The notes under the pieces were generated by a model. That model searched no databases. It had not been told where the DNA came from and worked only from the letters and a program-made list of their open reading frames with translations. A DNA stretch of 11,277 nt from an uncultured Eubacteriales bacterium (GTDB taxonomy: Bacteria; Bacillota; Clostridia; Peptostreptococcales; Anaerovoracaceae). Both the position numbers and the translations under genes were made by a program. Of this stretch, positions 1 through 7,515 are shown in pieces (the first letter of the stretch is position 1; each line of letters begins with the position of its first letter). Location of the stretch: NCBI GenBank assembly GCA_902772685.1, contig CACYBO010000039.1:1-11277 (forward strand), given 5' to 3'.

Positions 1-157
1 CAACGACTTCTTCATCGAAGTCAACCCGATCCCGATCAAGGAAGCCATGAACATGGCCGGCATGGGCGTCGGCGGATTCAGAATGCCACTGTGCCCGATG
101 TCAGACGCTAACAGAGAGATACTTAGAGCAGAAATGCAGAAGCTGGGGATCATATAA
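1..157 (+). CDS. dapA: 4-hydroxy-tetrahydrodipicolinate synthase, C-terminal end (partial)
   Basis: Only the last 51 codons are present, read in the frame starting at base 2 and ending with TAA at 155-157. DapA condenses pyruvate with aspartate semialdehyde in the cytoplasm, the first committed step of diaminopimelate and lysine synthesis. The visible part has the DapA C-terminal signature: an EVNPIPIKEAMNMAG segment, then GGFRMPLCPMSDANRE and a short terminal helix ending KLGII. The active-site lysine and tyrosine lie upstream of the window. The stop codon overlaps the dapB start (TAATG), so the two genes are translationally coupled. The family call rests on this C-terminal signature plus the dapB neighbour. 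Confidence 0.9.
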   Translation, partial: NDFFIEVNPIPIKEAMNMAGMGVGGFRMPLCPMSDANREILRAEMQKLGII

Positions 158-870
158 TGAAAGTATTGATAACAGGCTATGGCCGGATGGGCCGGCTGAT
201 AGAAGATACACTCGTAAAAGCAGGCGATGAAATCGCCGGATGGATCGATATCGAAAATGTCTCCGAACTGGATTCGTCCGAGAAAATCGCAGACGTGATT
301 ATGGACTTCAGCAATCCGTCCCTTACGGATACTGTCGTTGCCTACGCCTCACGTACAGGCACGCCGCTGCTCAGCGGAACGACCAACATGAGCGCAGAGC
401 AGCATGAAGCGCTGGCGGAGCTGGCGTCTCAGGTTCCTGTCATCTGGGCGTCGAACTATTCGCTGGGCGTTAATCTGTTCATGCACATCCTTCCTCAGAT
501 CAAGGCGGCTCTGCCTGACTGGGATATTGAGATTACCGAAACTCATCACAATAAAAAAGTAGATGCGCCGAGCGGTACGGCCAAATCTCTGGCCGACGCC
601 ATCGACCCGACCGGTGAGTACGAACGTGTCTACGGAAGAAGCGGCAACTGCGGTGCGCGCACAAGCCGTGAGATCGGCATGCATGCCCTGCGCGGCGGTA
701 CTGTCACCGGTGAACACCGCGTGGACTTCTTCGGCAACGATGAAGTCTTTGAAATCACGCACAAAGCCGGCAGTCGTCAGATTCTGGTGGACGGTGCTGT
801 CGCCGCCGCCCGCAAACTCATTGAGAAACAGCCTGGCCTCTACACTATGGAGAGCCTGCTGTTTGTATAA
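157..870 (+). CDS. dapB: 4-hydroxy-tetrahydrodipicolinate reductase
   Basis: DapB reduces the DapA product with NAD(P)H to tetrahydrodipicolinate, feeding meso-diaminopimelate for peptidoglycan and lysine. The 237-residue protein has the N-terminal dinucleotide-binding loop GYGRMG (7-12), the SGTT loop (73-76), SNYSLGVNLF (99-108), and the catalytic/substrate signature ETHHNKKVDAPSGTA (128-142). That signature contains the His-His pair (130-131), the lysine (134) and the DAPSGTA substrate loop. RGGTVTGEH (179-187) is also typical. It is shorter than the E. coli enzyme (273 residues), as is usual in Clostridia, and no motif is missing. The ATG at 157 overlaps the dapA stop and there is no strong Shine-Dalgarno sequence, which fits translational coupling. 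No terminator is visible before the next gene, 35 bp downstream. Confidence 0.96.
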   Translation: MKVLITGYGRMGRLIEDTLVKAGDEIAGWIDIENVSELDSSEKIADVIMDFSNPSLTDTVVAYASRTGTPLLSGTTNMSAEQHEALAELASQVPVIWASNYSLGVNLFMHILPQIKAALPDWDIEITETHHNKKVDAPSGTAKSLADAIDPTGEYERVYGRSGNCGARTSREIGMHALRGGTVTGEHRVDFFGNDEVFEITHKAGSRQILVDGAVAAARKLIEKQPGLYTMESLLFV

Positions 871-905
871 GGTTATTTCAAAAGCAAAACGGAGGAAAAT
901 TTGTT

Positions 906-2090
906 ATGAAACGAAGCTTATTGATTTGGGTGACAATGCTGGCTCTGGCACTGGTGATGTCATTCTCAACGGTCCTGTCCTTTGCGGAGGGCGAAGATCC
1001 GGCGAATCCTGTACAAAAGACGGATCTGGCAGATTGTACCGTAACGTGGGATGAGGTCTGTGACTTCAACGACGGCAATCCCGTAGAACCTGAAGTAACT
1101 GTAGCACTGCCTGACGGAAAAGATGTGCCGGAAGACAGCAACTATGAGGTCGCCTGCAACGATAATACTGCGGCAACACAGGCAGCGATTATCACAGTAA
1201 CTGCAAAAGACGACAGCACACTTATTACCGGCATGGTGGACGGCACTTTCGCTATCGTGTATCCAATGTCCAAGTACGCTAAGGTCACGCTCAGCAAGAC
1301 TGTCTTTCCTTTGAAGCTCCAGAAGAACGACAACTGGAAGGTGATTCCGGCTGCGCAGAAACCGAGCGTCACTGTGACTGGTTATGCAGGTGCTGCACTG
1401 AAAAATGGTCAGGATTACTCAGTCAAATACTCTAATCCAAGTTCCAAGAACGCAGGCTCTTATTCAGTCACAGTTACTGCAAAAACAGGCAGCGATTACA
1501 CCGGGGCACTGACAGCAACGTACAAAATCTCACCGATGAGTCTGAATGATGATTTCTATTTGTATGGACCGGGCAAGTACTATAACGGCAAAAAACTCAA
1601 GCCTAAAAAGGTCACCGTCGGTTATTACAATAATAAGACCAGTCTCGATGTTGATCTGGTCAAGGGCACACACTACACAGTTGTCAAGGGTCCGACATAC
1701 TCAAATAACAAGAAGATCGGATACGCAAACATAAAAATGACGATCAAGGGCAAAGGCAACTTCACCGGCACAAAAGTGCTTTATGGATCCTTCACAATCG
1801 CTCCAGGAAAGGCTACCATCAAGAGCATAAAAGGCGGCAAAAAGAAGATTACTGTAAAATGGAAGAAAGTCAAAAATGCTGACGGATATGCCATTTCATA
1901 CTTTGGATGGAAGGGCAGCAAGGATACAGGCGACAAAACCATCTATGTAAAGGGAAAGAGCAAGGTTTCAAAGACAATCAAAAAACTGAAATCCGGATAC
2001 ACCTATGATGTTTGGGTCTCAGCATACAAAAAAGTCAATGGGGAAAAAGTCTTCCTTTGGGCTAATCCTAAGACTGTCAAGGTTAAATAG
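906..2090 (+). CDS. secreted Ig-like/fibronectin III-like repeat protein, unknown function
   Basis: A 394-residue exported protein that I cannot name. Residues 1-27 form a signal peptide: MKR, a hydrophobic core, and a probable cut after SFA. Three loosely related beta-rich modules follow (about 38-120, 122-209 and 210-299). They share a pattern common in Firmicutes surface proteins: a G-x-DY/HYxV strand, a G-Y/N-F/Y-TG turn and a closing F/Y-x-I-xP. Residues 300-394 look like a fibronectin III fold (KWKKVKNADGYAISY ... GYTYDVWVSAYKKVNG). There is no LPXTG motif, C-terminal membrane helix or catalytic motif, so it is probably released or held by charge. Residues 28-120 have 20 Asp/Glu against 3 Lys; residues 300-394 have 26 Lys against 5 Asp/Glu. 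The start is set by GGAGG at 891-895. The gene lies 35 bp after dapB with no terminator between, so cotranscription with dapAB is likely (inference). Confidence 0.85.
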   Translation: MKRSLLIWVTMLALALVMSFSTVLSFAEGEDPANPVQKTDLADCTVTWDEVCDFNDGNPVEPEVTVALPDGKDVPEDSNYEVACNDNTAATQAAIITVTAKDDSTLITGMVDGTFAIVYPMSKYAKVTLSKTVFPLKLQKNDNWKVIPAAQKPSVTVTGYAGAALKNGQDYSVKYSNPSSKNAGSYSVTVTAKTGSDYTGALTATYKISPMSLNDDFYLYGPGKYYNGKKLKPKKVTVGYYNNKTSLDVDLVKGTHYTVVKGPTYSNNKKIGYANIKMTIKGKGNFTGTKVLYGSFTIAPGKATIKSIKGGKKKITVKWKKVKNADGYAISYFGWKGSKDTGDKTIYVKGKSKVSKTIKKLKSGYTYDVWVSAYKKVNGEKVFLWANPKTVKVK

Positions 2091-2130
2091 TTGAAACGGC
2101 AATTCAATTACTCCCTGAATTAACGAAACA

Positions 2131-2166
2131 GGCTGACGTACGGAATCACCGACGTCAGCCTTTTAA
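2131..2166 (+). terminator. intrinsic terminator after the dapAB-secreted protein operon
   Basis: A 9-bp perfect stem GGCTGACGT (2131-2139) pairs with ACGTCAGCC (2152-2160). Inside it, CGG (2141-2143) can pair with CCG (2149-2151) across a one-base bulge. The stem is followed by TTTTAAT. It lies between convergent genes. The T tract serves the plus strand better, but the stem may also stop minus-strand transcripts leaving the thioesterase gene. Confidence 0.8.
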
Positions 2167-2194
2167 TATGCCTATTAATACTTATTACCCTGCT

Positions 2195-2929
2195 TCATTC
2201 TTCTCGGTCTGACAGTATGACCAGCGCATGCAGTTTGTTGTCCGACTTCTGACGGATCGCAACGATGTGACGGTCGTCCTCAACAGAATAATCAAGCACA
2301 ACATTATCCTGATTGGTGATCTCCAGTTTATAGAGTATCACCACTTCATTAAATCTGTGATGATACTGCTCCTCCGGCAGAATCTGCTCAGCCAGACCCA
2401 GATACACGCAATTATGCACGTGCCCATTGTAGTCGAACATCATGCGGTTGATTTCCATCTCACCACTGATGAGTACGTTGGAGTCTATATGACGCATGGA
2501 TGGAAACTCATAATCCGTAATCGTTTTGCTATCCGGCTCCGGATCAAACGGCGCCACAAGCTCCGGCGTGAGACGCAGAAATCTGCCGGTGGCGACATCC
2601 AGCGCAACCCATTCCGAAATCGCTTCCGCTACAACGTTGTCTTCCTCGTCGTAGATGATGTAGTCACGAGTGGCGCGGACCTTTGTGTAATCTCTCGCCC
2701 ACGTCACTGCCCGCACGGTGCTGAACATGGTCGGCCTGCGGTACACATTCATTTTCCAGCTCAGCACGACCCAGGATATTTCGCTCTTGCGGTCGGTCTT
2801 TGTATGACCTGCCACTGCGCCGTGGTACATGGACATGTCTGAAAGCATCTCGAGCAGAGCCGTATTTGTCACTCGTTTCCCGGCGTCCACATCAAATGCG
2901 CCGATGAAAAACTTCTGTTCCAGTTTCAT
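2195..2929 (-). CDS. acyl-ACP thioesterase (FatA/FatB-like family)
   Basis: This 244-residue protein matches the bacterial acyl-ACP thioesterase family (double hotdog fold), which releases free fatty acids from acyl carrier protein in the cytoplasm. The first hotdog half (about 1-125) has WVVLSWKMNVYRRP (53-66), TWARDYTKVRATRDY (76-90) and SEWVALDVATGRFLR (105-119), as is typical. The second half holds the active-site signature DYNGHVHNCVYL (166-177), with Asp166, Asn168 and His170 in the positions used by plant FatB enzymes. Length is normal for bacterial members. The start is supported by AGAAAGAAGG just upstream (about 2939-2948). No other fatty acid synthesis gene is in the window, so substrate chain length cannot be inferred from context. 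It follows the DUF1292 gene after a 108-bp leader with hairpins. Confidence 0.88.
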   Translation of the reverse strand: MKLEQKFFIGAFDVDAGKRVTNTALLEMLSDMSMYHGAVAGHTKTDRKSEISWVVLSWKMNVYRRPTMFSTVRAVTWARDYTKVRATRDYIIYDEEDNVVAEAISEWVALDVATGRFLRLTPELVAPFDPEPDSKTITDYEFPSMRHIDSNVLISGEMEINRMMFDYNGHVHNCVYLGLAEQILPEEQYHHRFNEVVILYKLEITNQDNVVLDYSVEDDRHIVAIRQKSDNKLHALVILSDREE

Positions 2930-2954
2930 GATAATTACCTTCTTTCTCTACAAA

Positions 2955-2984
2955 TGAAACAGACGCCGGTACGGCGTCCTTTCA
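2955..2984 (-). terminator. hairpin before the thioesterase gene, possible terminator or attenuator
   Basis: GACGCC (2962-2967) and GGCGTC (2973-2978) pair around a 5-base loop. The outer arms TGAAA (2955-2959) and TTTCA (2980-2984) extend the stem after a small internal loop. Read on the minus strand it is followed by TGTTTCATTTGT, a moderate T-rich tail. It sits after the DUF1292 gene and immediately before the thioesterase RBS, so it could end the upstream transcript or attenuate readthrough. Confidence 0.5.
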
Positions 2985-2995
2985 TCTTTGACGAA

Positions 2996-3012
2996 GGACG
3001 TTTTGATCGTCC
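2996..3012 (-). other. small hairpin in the thioesterase leader
   Basis: GGACG (2996-3000) pairs with CGTCC (3008-3012) around a 7-base loop, 11 bases from the next hairpin (2955-2984). Flanking bases 3013-3019 can instead pair with 2960-2966. That would break the downstream hairpin. Confidence 0.4.
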
Positions 3013-3037
3013 GCGTCTGATTATCTTTTCGGCTCTG

Positions 3038-3319
3038 TTATTCTGCTACCAGTTCGGCGTCGATCAGACTTTCGAATTCCTTGATTGCCTTCTCGAATTC
3101 TTCATCGGTAAGATCGTCCATCAGTTCGAAGTCTTCTTCGTACTCTTTGTATCCGTAGATGTAAACCTCACCTGTTCCCAGCGGATTCAGCGCGATGTAG
3201 TCTTTGCCGTCCACATCGAACACACCTACAATTCCGCATTCTTCTTCTTCACCGTTGTCATATTCCAAAGTGATGATATCATCCTCTTCGTATCCGTATA
3301 ATTCTTTATCCTCTGACAT
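3038..3319 (-). CDS. DUF1292 family small acidic protein
   Basis: A 93-residue, very acidic protein of the DUF1292 family, widespread in Firmicutes and without an established function. The family core is visible: DDIITLEYDNGEEEE (13-27), GKDYIALNP (38-46), VYIYGYKEYEEDFEL (52-66) and a C-terminal helix DEEFEKAIKEFESL (72-85). It looks cytoplasmic, with no signal peptide or membrane helix. An AAAGGAG ribosome binding site at about 3328-3335 fixes the start. It has its own good promoter (3389-3417) overlapping the end of the upstream gene. In many Firmicutes this family neighbours ruvX; that link is absent here. Confidence 0.88.
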   Translation of the reverse strand: MSEDKELYGYEEDDIITLEYDNGEEEECGIVGVFDVDGKDYIALNPLGTGEVYIYGYKEYEEDFELMDDLTDEEFEKAIKEFESLIDAELVAE

Positions 3320-3388
3320 ATTTTTATCTCCTTTCGGTAATGACTCCCTCCGGATTCATCTGTTTAATATCTGTTTTTTCTTAAAGTA

Positions 3389-3417
3389 ACTATATCATCT
3401 GCAGACGCGTTTAACAA
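3389..3417 (-). promoter_or_regulatory. sigma-A-type promoter of the DUF1292 gene
   Basis: On the minus strand, TTGTTA (3417-3412) and TATAGT (3394-3389) are separated by exactly 17 bases. The -35 overlaps the stop codon of the upstream membrane-protein gene. The predicted start is near 3382, about 60 bases before the ATG. Confidence 0.6.
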
Positions 3418-4010
3418 CAATCTTTTTCATCTGCATCCGGTCCGCGCTCCGCAGCTCCTGCTTCGGAATGTGTCCCGCTGAAGCCTGAATTCGGATCGCC
3501 CAGGTTCTCCCATCCGAAACGCCAGATGGAAATCAGGATGGATGTAATGGTGATCACTTCATTCAGCACGCCGGCCCATGAGTGAAAGACAATATCATAG
3601 ATCAGCCAGGCAGGACAGGCGACGAAGAGATTTGCCTTGCGGATGTTCAGAGCGTTGTCCGTCCAGAAAGCAACTGTACATGCAGCCAGCGCCAGGAATG
3701 GAAGTATGCTCGTCCAGCCGTCCCAGGTGAACAGCATCGCTGCAGCGAAGACCGAGATGAATACAGCAACCCATATCTTAGAACGCACCCAGGCATGTTT
3801 GCCGTATTGGGTCATAAACAGATTCCGGATAATGCCCAGCGCCAGATTGATGCATCCCGTATACCCTCCCAAAAGCAAAAACTGGATCATGAAGAATACG
3901 TTTCCTGCGCTTTGGGCAATGTATAATTTCAGGTTTGTCTTTAACTGATAGGACAGCAGGTAGCAAAAGAGCCCTAAGAACCCGATCAGCTGAATCAGAA
4001 TGGCGTTCAT
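3411..4010 (-). CDS. YgjV-family inner membrane protein
   Basis: A 199-residue integral membrane protein resembling the YgjV family, whose molecular role is not established. About six hydrophobic segments are visible (near 4-21, 31-48, 79-96, 100-116, 126-143 and 149-163). Family-like features include the QLIGFLGLFCYLLSYQLKTN start and the GGYTGCINLALGIIRNLF segment. The last 30 or so residues are hydrophilic and end in Cys-Cys. I chose ATG at 4010 over TTG at 4013: GGGAG inside the end of uvrC lies about 8 bases before the ATG. The reading is TGA-TTG-ATG straight from the uvrC stop, so translation is probably coupled to uvrC. Confidence 0.78.
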   Translation of the reverse strand: MNAILIQLIGFLGLFCYLLSYQLKTNLKLYIAQSAGNVFFMIQFLLLGGYTGCINLALGIIRNLFMTQYGKHAWVRSKIWVAVFISVFAAAMLFTWDGWTSILPFLALAACTVAFWTDNALNIRKANLFVACPAWLIYDIVFHSWAGVLNEVITITSILISIWRFGWENLGDPNSGFSGTHSEAGAAERGPDADEKDCC

Positions 4011-4013
4011 CAA

Positions 4014-6017
4014 TCACTCTCCCTGCCCTTCGCGGCCTTTTTCTTCCTGCCCGTCGCGTCTGTTTCCCCCATCATTCCCGCCGAAAAAACTGCAGATGCT
4101 CTCGGCAGCGCGCCGGTCCACTCCATCCGCGCGCATCAGGATGGTGACGGGATCTGCGCCGCGGTCCTGATCGCCTGCACTCTCTCCCCGTGCGATTCTC
4201 TTAATTTCGTCCACGCTTCCAAAAGCAGCAAGCAGCGCTTTTCTCCGCTTCGGCCCGATTCCCTTTATGTCATCGAGAACCGAATGCTCAACGCTCTTGC
4301 TTCTTAACTTGCGGTGGTAGGTTATGGCAAACCGGTGGACTTCCTCCTGCATCGTGCCGATGTACTTGTAGAGGAGCGGTTTATCTTCCAGTGAAACCTC
4401 CTGCCACTCGAAGCCGGTTTCGGAATCATCCGCGCTGACCGGCTTACGGACGATCAGCCCTCTCGTCCTGTGGTGATCATCTTTGACCATTCCCACTACA
4501 GGAATCTCAAATCCTGTCGCCTCAATCACTTCAAGCGCAGTTGTTACATGACCCTTACCGCCATCCATGAAAATAATGTCCGGAAGCACTGCGAACTTAT
4601 CGTCTCCGCTGAACACGCGCATGAATCTTCTCGACAGGACTTCGCGCATCGAAGAATAATCATCCTGCCCCTCCACCGTTCTCACGCGGAATTTTCTGTA
4701 ACTCTGCTTGTCTGCTCTGAGGCCTTCATAGACGACCATCGCGCCTACCGTATCGATGCCGTTTGTGTTCGAAATATCATATGCTTCCGCCCGGAATTGA
4801 CGCCCGTCGTATGGGCCCGACTCCGCGTCCATGGCACAGAGTACATCCCAGATTTCACTTCCCAGCTGCTCCCGTCTGGATGCTGCTGCCTTTGCCTTTC
4901 GGTCGATTGTGTCAGCCAGAACCGCAGCGTCGTTCAACGCCAATTTCAGCAGGGCTCTTTTCTCTCCCCGCTCCGGCCTGATGATCTTCACACTGTGCGC
5001 TGAAATCTCCGACAGATACTGCTCGAGGAGCTTTGCGCCTTCGGGGCTTTCGTTCACGATGATCTCTCTGGGAACATCGGGCATCCTGCTGTAATGCTGA
5101 TTGATAAACGCGCCGAGGATGCTTCTGCTGTCTTCATCGATCGACGAGTTCATATCCATGCTGAAGGTCTCGCGCCCGATCAGTTTCCCCTCGCGCACTG
5201 AGAACACTGCAAAAGCATCCGTCGCCTTTTCACCTTCTCCGACTCTGACCACAATGTCCGCTTCATTGGAATGGTGAAGAACCACGCGTTGGGTTTCGCT
5301 CAGCGATTCCGCCGCTTCAATGTAATCCCGGTACTCAGCTGCCTTTTCATAGTCCAGCTTGTCCGAAGCCTCTTTCATGCGCTGTTTCATTGCGCTGATG
5401 AGAGGCGCCGAATGTCCGCGCAAAAACTCCCTCGCTCCCGCAAGGGCTTCTTCATAATCGGATTTGGAAACTGTGCCGGTGCAAATACCCCGGCACTGGT
5501 TGATGTGATAGTTGAGGCACGGCCTGAATCCGGGTGCAAAAGCAACCGCGCTGCACCGCTTCAGCTCAAAGCTGGAATTGAGCAGGTCGACGATTCTGTT
5601 CACCGCCCCCGCGTCGCTGTAAGGCCCGAAATAACTCCCTCCGTCCTTGCGTACGAGTCTGGTCTTAACGACGCGCGGCCACTCCTCATTCGTGATTTTT
5701 ATATATGGATAGGTCTTGTCATCGCGAAGGAGAATATTGTACTTCGGCCGATGTTTCTTGATCAGATTGCACTCCAGAATGAGCGCTTCCATCTCACTGT
5801 CTACCGTAATGTACTCGAACTCGCTGATCTGGCTCACCATGCTCCTGACCTTCGGTTCCATGTTCCTGGATGACTGGAAATACTGACGGACGCGGTTGCG
5901 CAGACTAACAGCCTTGCCAACATAAATTACGTTGCCAAGGCTGTCTTTGTGCATATAAACTCCCGGACTGTCCGGAAGCTGTTTCAGCGCTTCCTTAATG
6001 TTTTCAGGAACGTCCAT
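4014..6017 (-). CDS. uvrC: UvrABC excinuclease subunit C
   Basis: UvrC makes both incisions flanking a UvrAB-bound DNA lesion in nucleotide excision repair. All domains are present in 667 residues. The GIY-YIG nuclease (about 14-95) has GVY (19-21), YVGK (32-35), Arg42 and Glu78. A cysteine cluster Cys155-x11-Cys167-x7-Cys175-x3-Cys179 matches the spacing of the [4Fe-4S] ligands in E. coli UvrC. The UVR motif that contacts UvrB is at about 203-238. The RNase H-like 5' nuclease has Asp414, Asp453, Asp485 (MDGGKGH) and His561. A helix-hairpin-helix follows (KGIGPKRRKALL, 585-596). The protein is longer than E. coli's 610 residues. About 34 extra residues lie at the C-terminus: an insert between the two hairpins (about 610-628) and a Gly/Arg/Glu-rich tail. 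The start overlaps the carboxypeptidase gene by 14 bp. Confidence 0.96.
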   Translation of the reverse strand: MDVPENIKEALKQLPDSPGVYMHKDSLGNVIYVGKAVSLRNRVRQYFQSSRNMEPKVRSMVSQISEFEYITVDSEMEALILECNLIKKHRPKYNILLRDDKTYPYIKITNEEWPRVVKTRLVRKDGGSYFGPYSDAGAVNRIVDLLNSSFELKRCSAVAFAPGFRPCLNYHINQCRGICTGTVSKSDYEEALAGAREFLRGHSAPLISAMKQRMKEASDKLDYEKAAEYRDYIEAAESLSETQRVVLHHSNEADIVVRVGEGEKATDAFAVFSVREGKLIGRETFSMDMNSSIDEDSRSILGAFINQHYSRMPDVPREIIVNESPEGAKLLEQYLSEISAHSVKIIRPERGEKRALLKLALNDAAVLADTIDRKAKAAASRREQLGSEIWDVLCAMDAESGPYDGRQFRAEAYDISNTNGIDTVGAMVVYEGLRADKQSYRKFRVRTVEGQDDYSSMREVLSRRFMRVFSGDDKFAVLPDIIFMDGGKGHVTTALEVIEATGFEIPVVGMVKDDHHRTRGLIVRKPVSADDSETGFEWQEVSLEDKPLLYKYIGTMQEEVHRFAITYHRKLRSKSVEHSVLDDIKGIGPKRRKALLAAFGSVDEIKRIARGESAGDQDRGADPVTILMRADGVDRRAAESICSFFGGNDGGNRRDGQEEKGREGQGE

Positions 6018-7503
6018 TTCCTCTTCTCTCGGCCGCTTCTCTTTCGGCAGCTCTTCTCTCAGCGCGTCTGCGCCTTCTCTCTTTGTTTCTTCTGGCGGCT
6101 CTCATTAGCCAGATGATGATGATCAGAATGATCAGAGCGATTCCCAGCAGAATGAAGAACTTCGGTACATCTTCATCCGCGATACCTATGTACGACAGAG
6201 GTCCGCCCTCCTTAGCGGTCTCCAGTGAAATCAGGTCCTGGCTGGCCACTTCTTCCCCATTGTCATAGGCGACGAGACGACCGACGACCGCACCTTTTTT
6301 GACCGGGGCCAGCGGCTTCTCCTCTGTCAGTTCAACTTCTGTTGTGACAGTTTCGGACGGTTTGTCCTTTTTAAGTGCCGTGACCTTCAGGTCCTCTTTG
6401 ATTCCCAGTTCGACTTCTCTGAGGGAACCTCTCTTCACCTTCATCTGGTACTCGAACTCATCCGACTTCTGTGCTGTGTAGCTTTTGAAATTGTTGTAAG
6501 CATACTTCCAGAGTTTTTTCGCATCCTGGAATTTGTTCTTTGCGTGAGGCGCATTCATGACGACTGTAATGACTTCCATGTCGCCTTTTTTCGCAAACCC
6601 GGCAAAGCAGTCTCCGGCAGTGCTGGTATATCCTGTCTTGACGCCGATGCAGGGCTTGTACATCAGAGCCGCTCTTGCCTTTGCAGAATCCTGAACGATC
6701 TGCGTCAGCTCCGCTTCGTCTTCCGGAACATAGTTGTCCGGATCATTCTTGTACTTCTTTATGTATTTGTTCAGTGCTTCTTTATCGCCGTCCGCAACTT
6801 TCTGAATCTCTTCGCTGTAGAGGCACATATTCGAATTGTAGAGTTTCCTCTTCTTCGACTTGTTTGTGGCTTTGATCGTGTACTCTCTCGTACCGACGAT
6901 CTCTCTAAAGCGACTGTCCTTCATGCCCTCTTTCACCATGAGAGCAAGGTCGTAGGCGGTTGTGATATTGTTGACCTCGTCAGGATTCAAGCCGTTCGGA
7001 TTCTTGTAATCTGTATCCGTCGCGCCGAGTGATTTTGCCTTTGCATCCATCATATCGCAGAATGCGTCGATATCTCCGTCTCCTGCCATATATGCCATGT
7101 ATTCGGCCGCGTCATTTCCCGACGCCAGCATCATTCCGTAGGCAATATCGCGCACGGCGATCTTCTCACCCTTCTGCAGATTGATGTCTGTGCCTTCGCC
7201 CGTCGTTGTCGCCTCCACGGTGATTTCCTGATCAAAATCGAGAGTATCCAGGCATACAAGCAGATTCAGTATCTTCGTCATGCTTGCGGGATCCCGTTTT
7301 TTGTGAGCGTTCTTTTCATACAGTACCGTTCCGCTGCCGGCATCCATCACGATGACGGAAGTGGATGTCGTCTTCGGCGGATCCGCCGCACCCTCGAAAG
7401 TTTCTTCTGCCGCAAAAGACGGCACTGTCCCTGTAAGAGCCAGTGCCGCTGCGAAAACAAATGCTGTCAGAACTTTAATGATTCTATGCTTTCTGTTCTC
7501 CAT
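6004..7503 (-). CDS. serine-type D-Ala-D-Ala carboxypeptidase (peptidase S11, PBP5/DacF-like)
   Basis: A penicillin-binding protein that removes the terminal D-alanine of peptidoglycan stem peptides outside the membrane. Residues 1-31 are a signal peptide cut near SFA-A. The three active-site motifs are Ser74-Met-Thr-Lys77, Ser128-Gly-Asn130 and Lys289-Thr-Gly291. A beta-rich C-terminal domain (about 345-430) follows, then a single membrane helix (about 449-467), then a strongly basic Arg/Glu-rich cytoplasmic tail. E. coli PBP5 instead ends in an amphipathic helix, but TM-anchored forms are common in Firmicutes. The SxN-to-KTG distance is 161 residues against about 103 in E. coli PBP5. A charged, probably helical insertion at about 230-282 explains this. 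It starts 12 bp after serC with AAGAAGG close to the ATG, and overlaps uvrC at its end. Confidence 0.93.
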   Translation of the reverse strand: MENRKHRIIKVLTAFVFAAALALTGTVPSFAAEETFEGAADPPKTTSTSVIVMDAGSGTVLYEKNAHKKRDPASMTKILNLLVCLDTLDFDQEITVEATTTGEGTDINLQKGEKIAVRDIAYGMMLASGNDAAEYMAYMAGDGDIDAFCDMMDAKAKSLGATDTDYKNPNGLNPDEVNNITTAYDLALMVKEGMKDSRFREIVGTREYTIKATNKSKKRKLYNSNMCLYSEEIQKVADGDKEALNKYIKKYKNDPDNYVPEDEAELTQIVQDSAKARAALMYKPCIGVKTGYTSTAGDCFAGFAKKGDMEVITVVMNAPHAKNKFQDAKKLWKYAYNNFKSYTAQKSDEFEYQMKVKRGSLREVELGIKEDLKVTALKKDKPSETVTTEVELTEEKPLAPVKKGAVVGRLVAYDNGEEVASQDLISLETAKEGGPLSYIGIADEDVPKFFILLGIALIILIIIIWLMRAARRNKERRRRRAERRAAEREAAERRGNGRS

Positions 7504-7515
7504 GTTCCTTCTTAA

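Noticed and set aside
563..1054. Plus-strand frame overlapping the end of dapB and the start of the secreted protein gene
   Set aside because: Out of frame with both well-supported genes and shows no independent signal.
2228..2842. Open frame of 204 codons antisense to the thioesterase gene
   Set aside because: The thioesterase on the other strand has clear motifs and an RBS; the antisense product is Arg/His-rich and looks non-coding.
4011..4013. TTG start for the YgjV-like gene
   Set aside because: The adjacent ATG at 4008-4010 (minus strand) is better spaced from GGGAG, and TTG follows the uvrC stop directly with only 5 bases from the RBS.
5271..5873. Open frame of 200 codons antisense to uvrC
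   Set aside because: It lies wholly inside uvrC, has no RBS, and its translation shows no family-like pattern; it is a codon-bias shadow.
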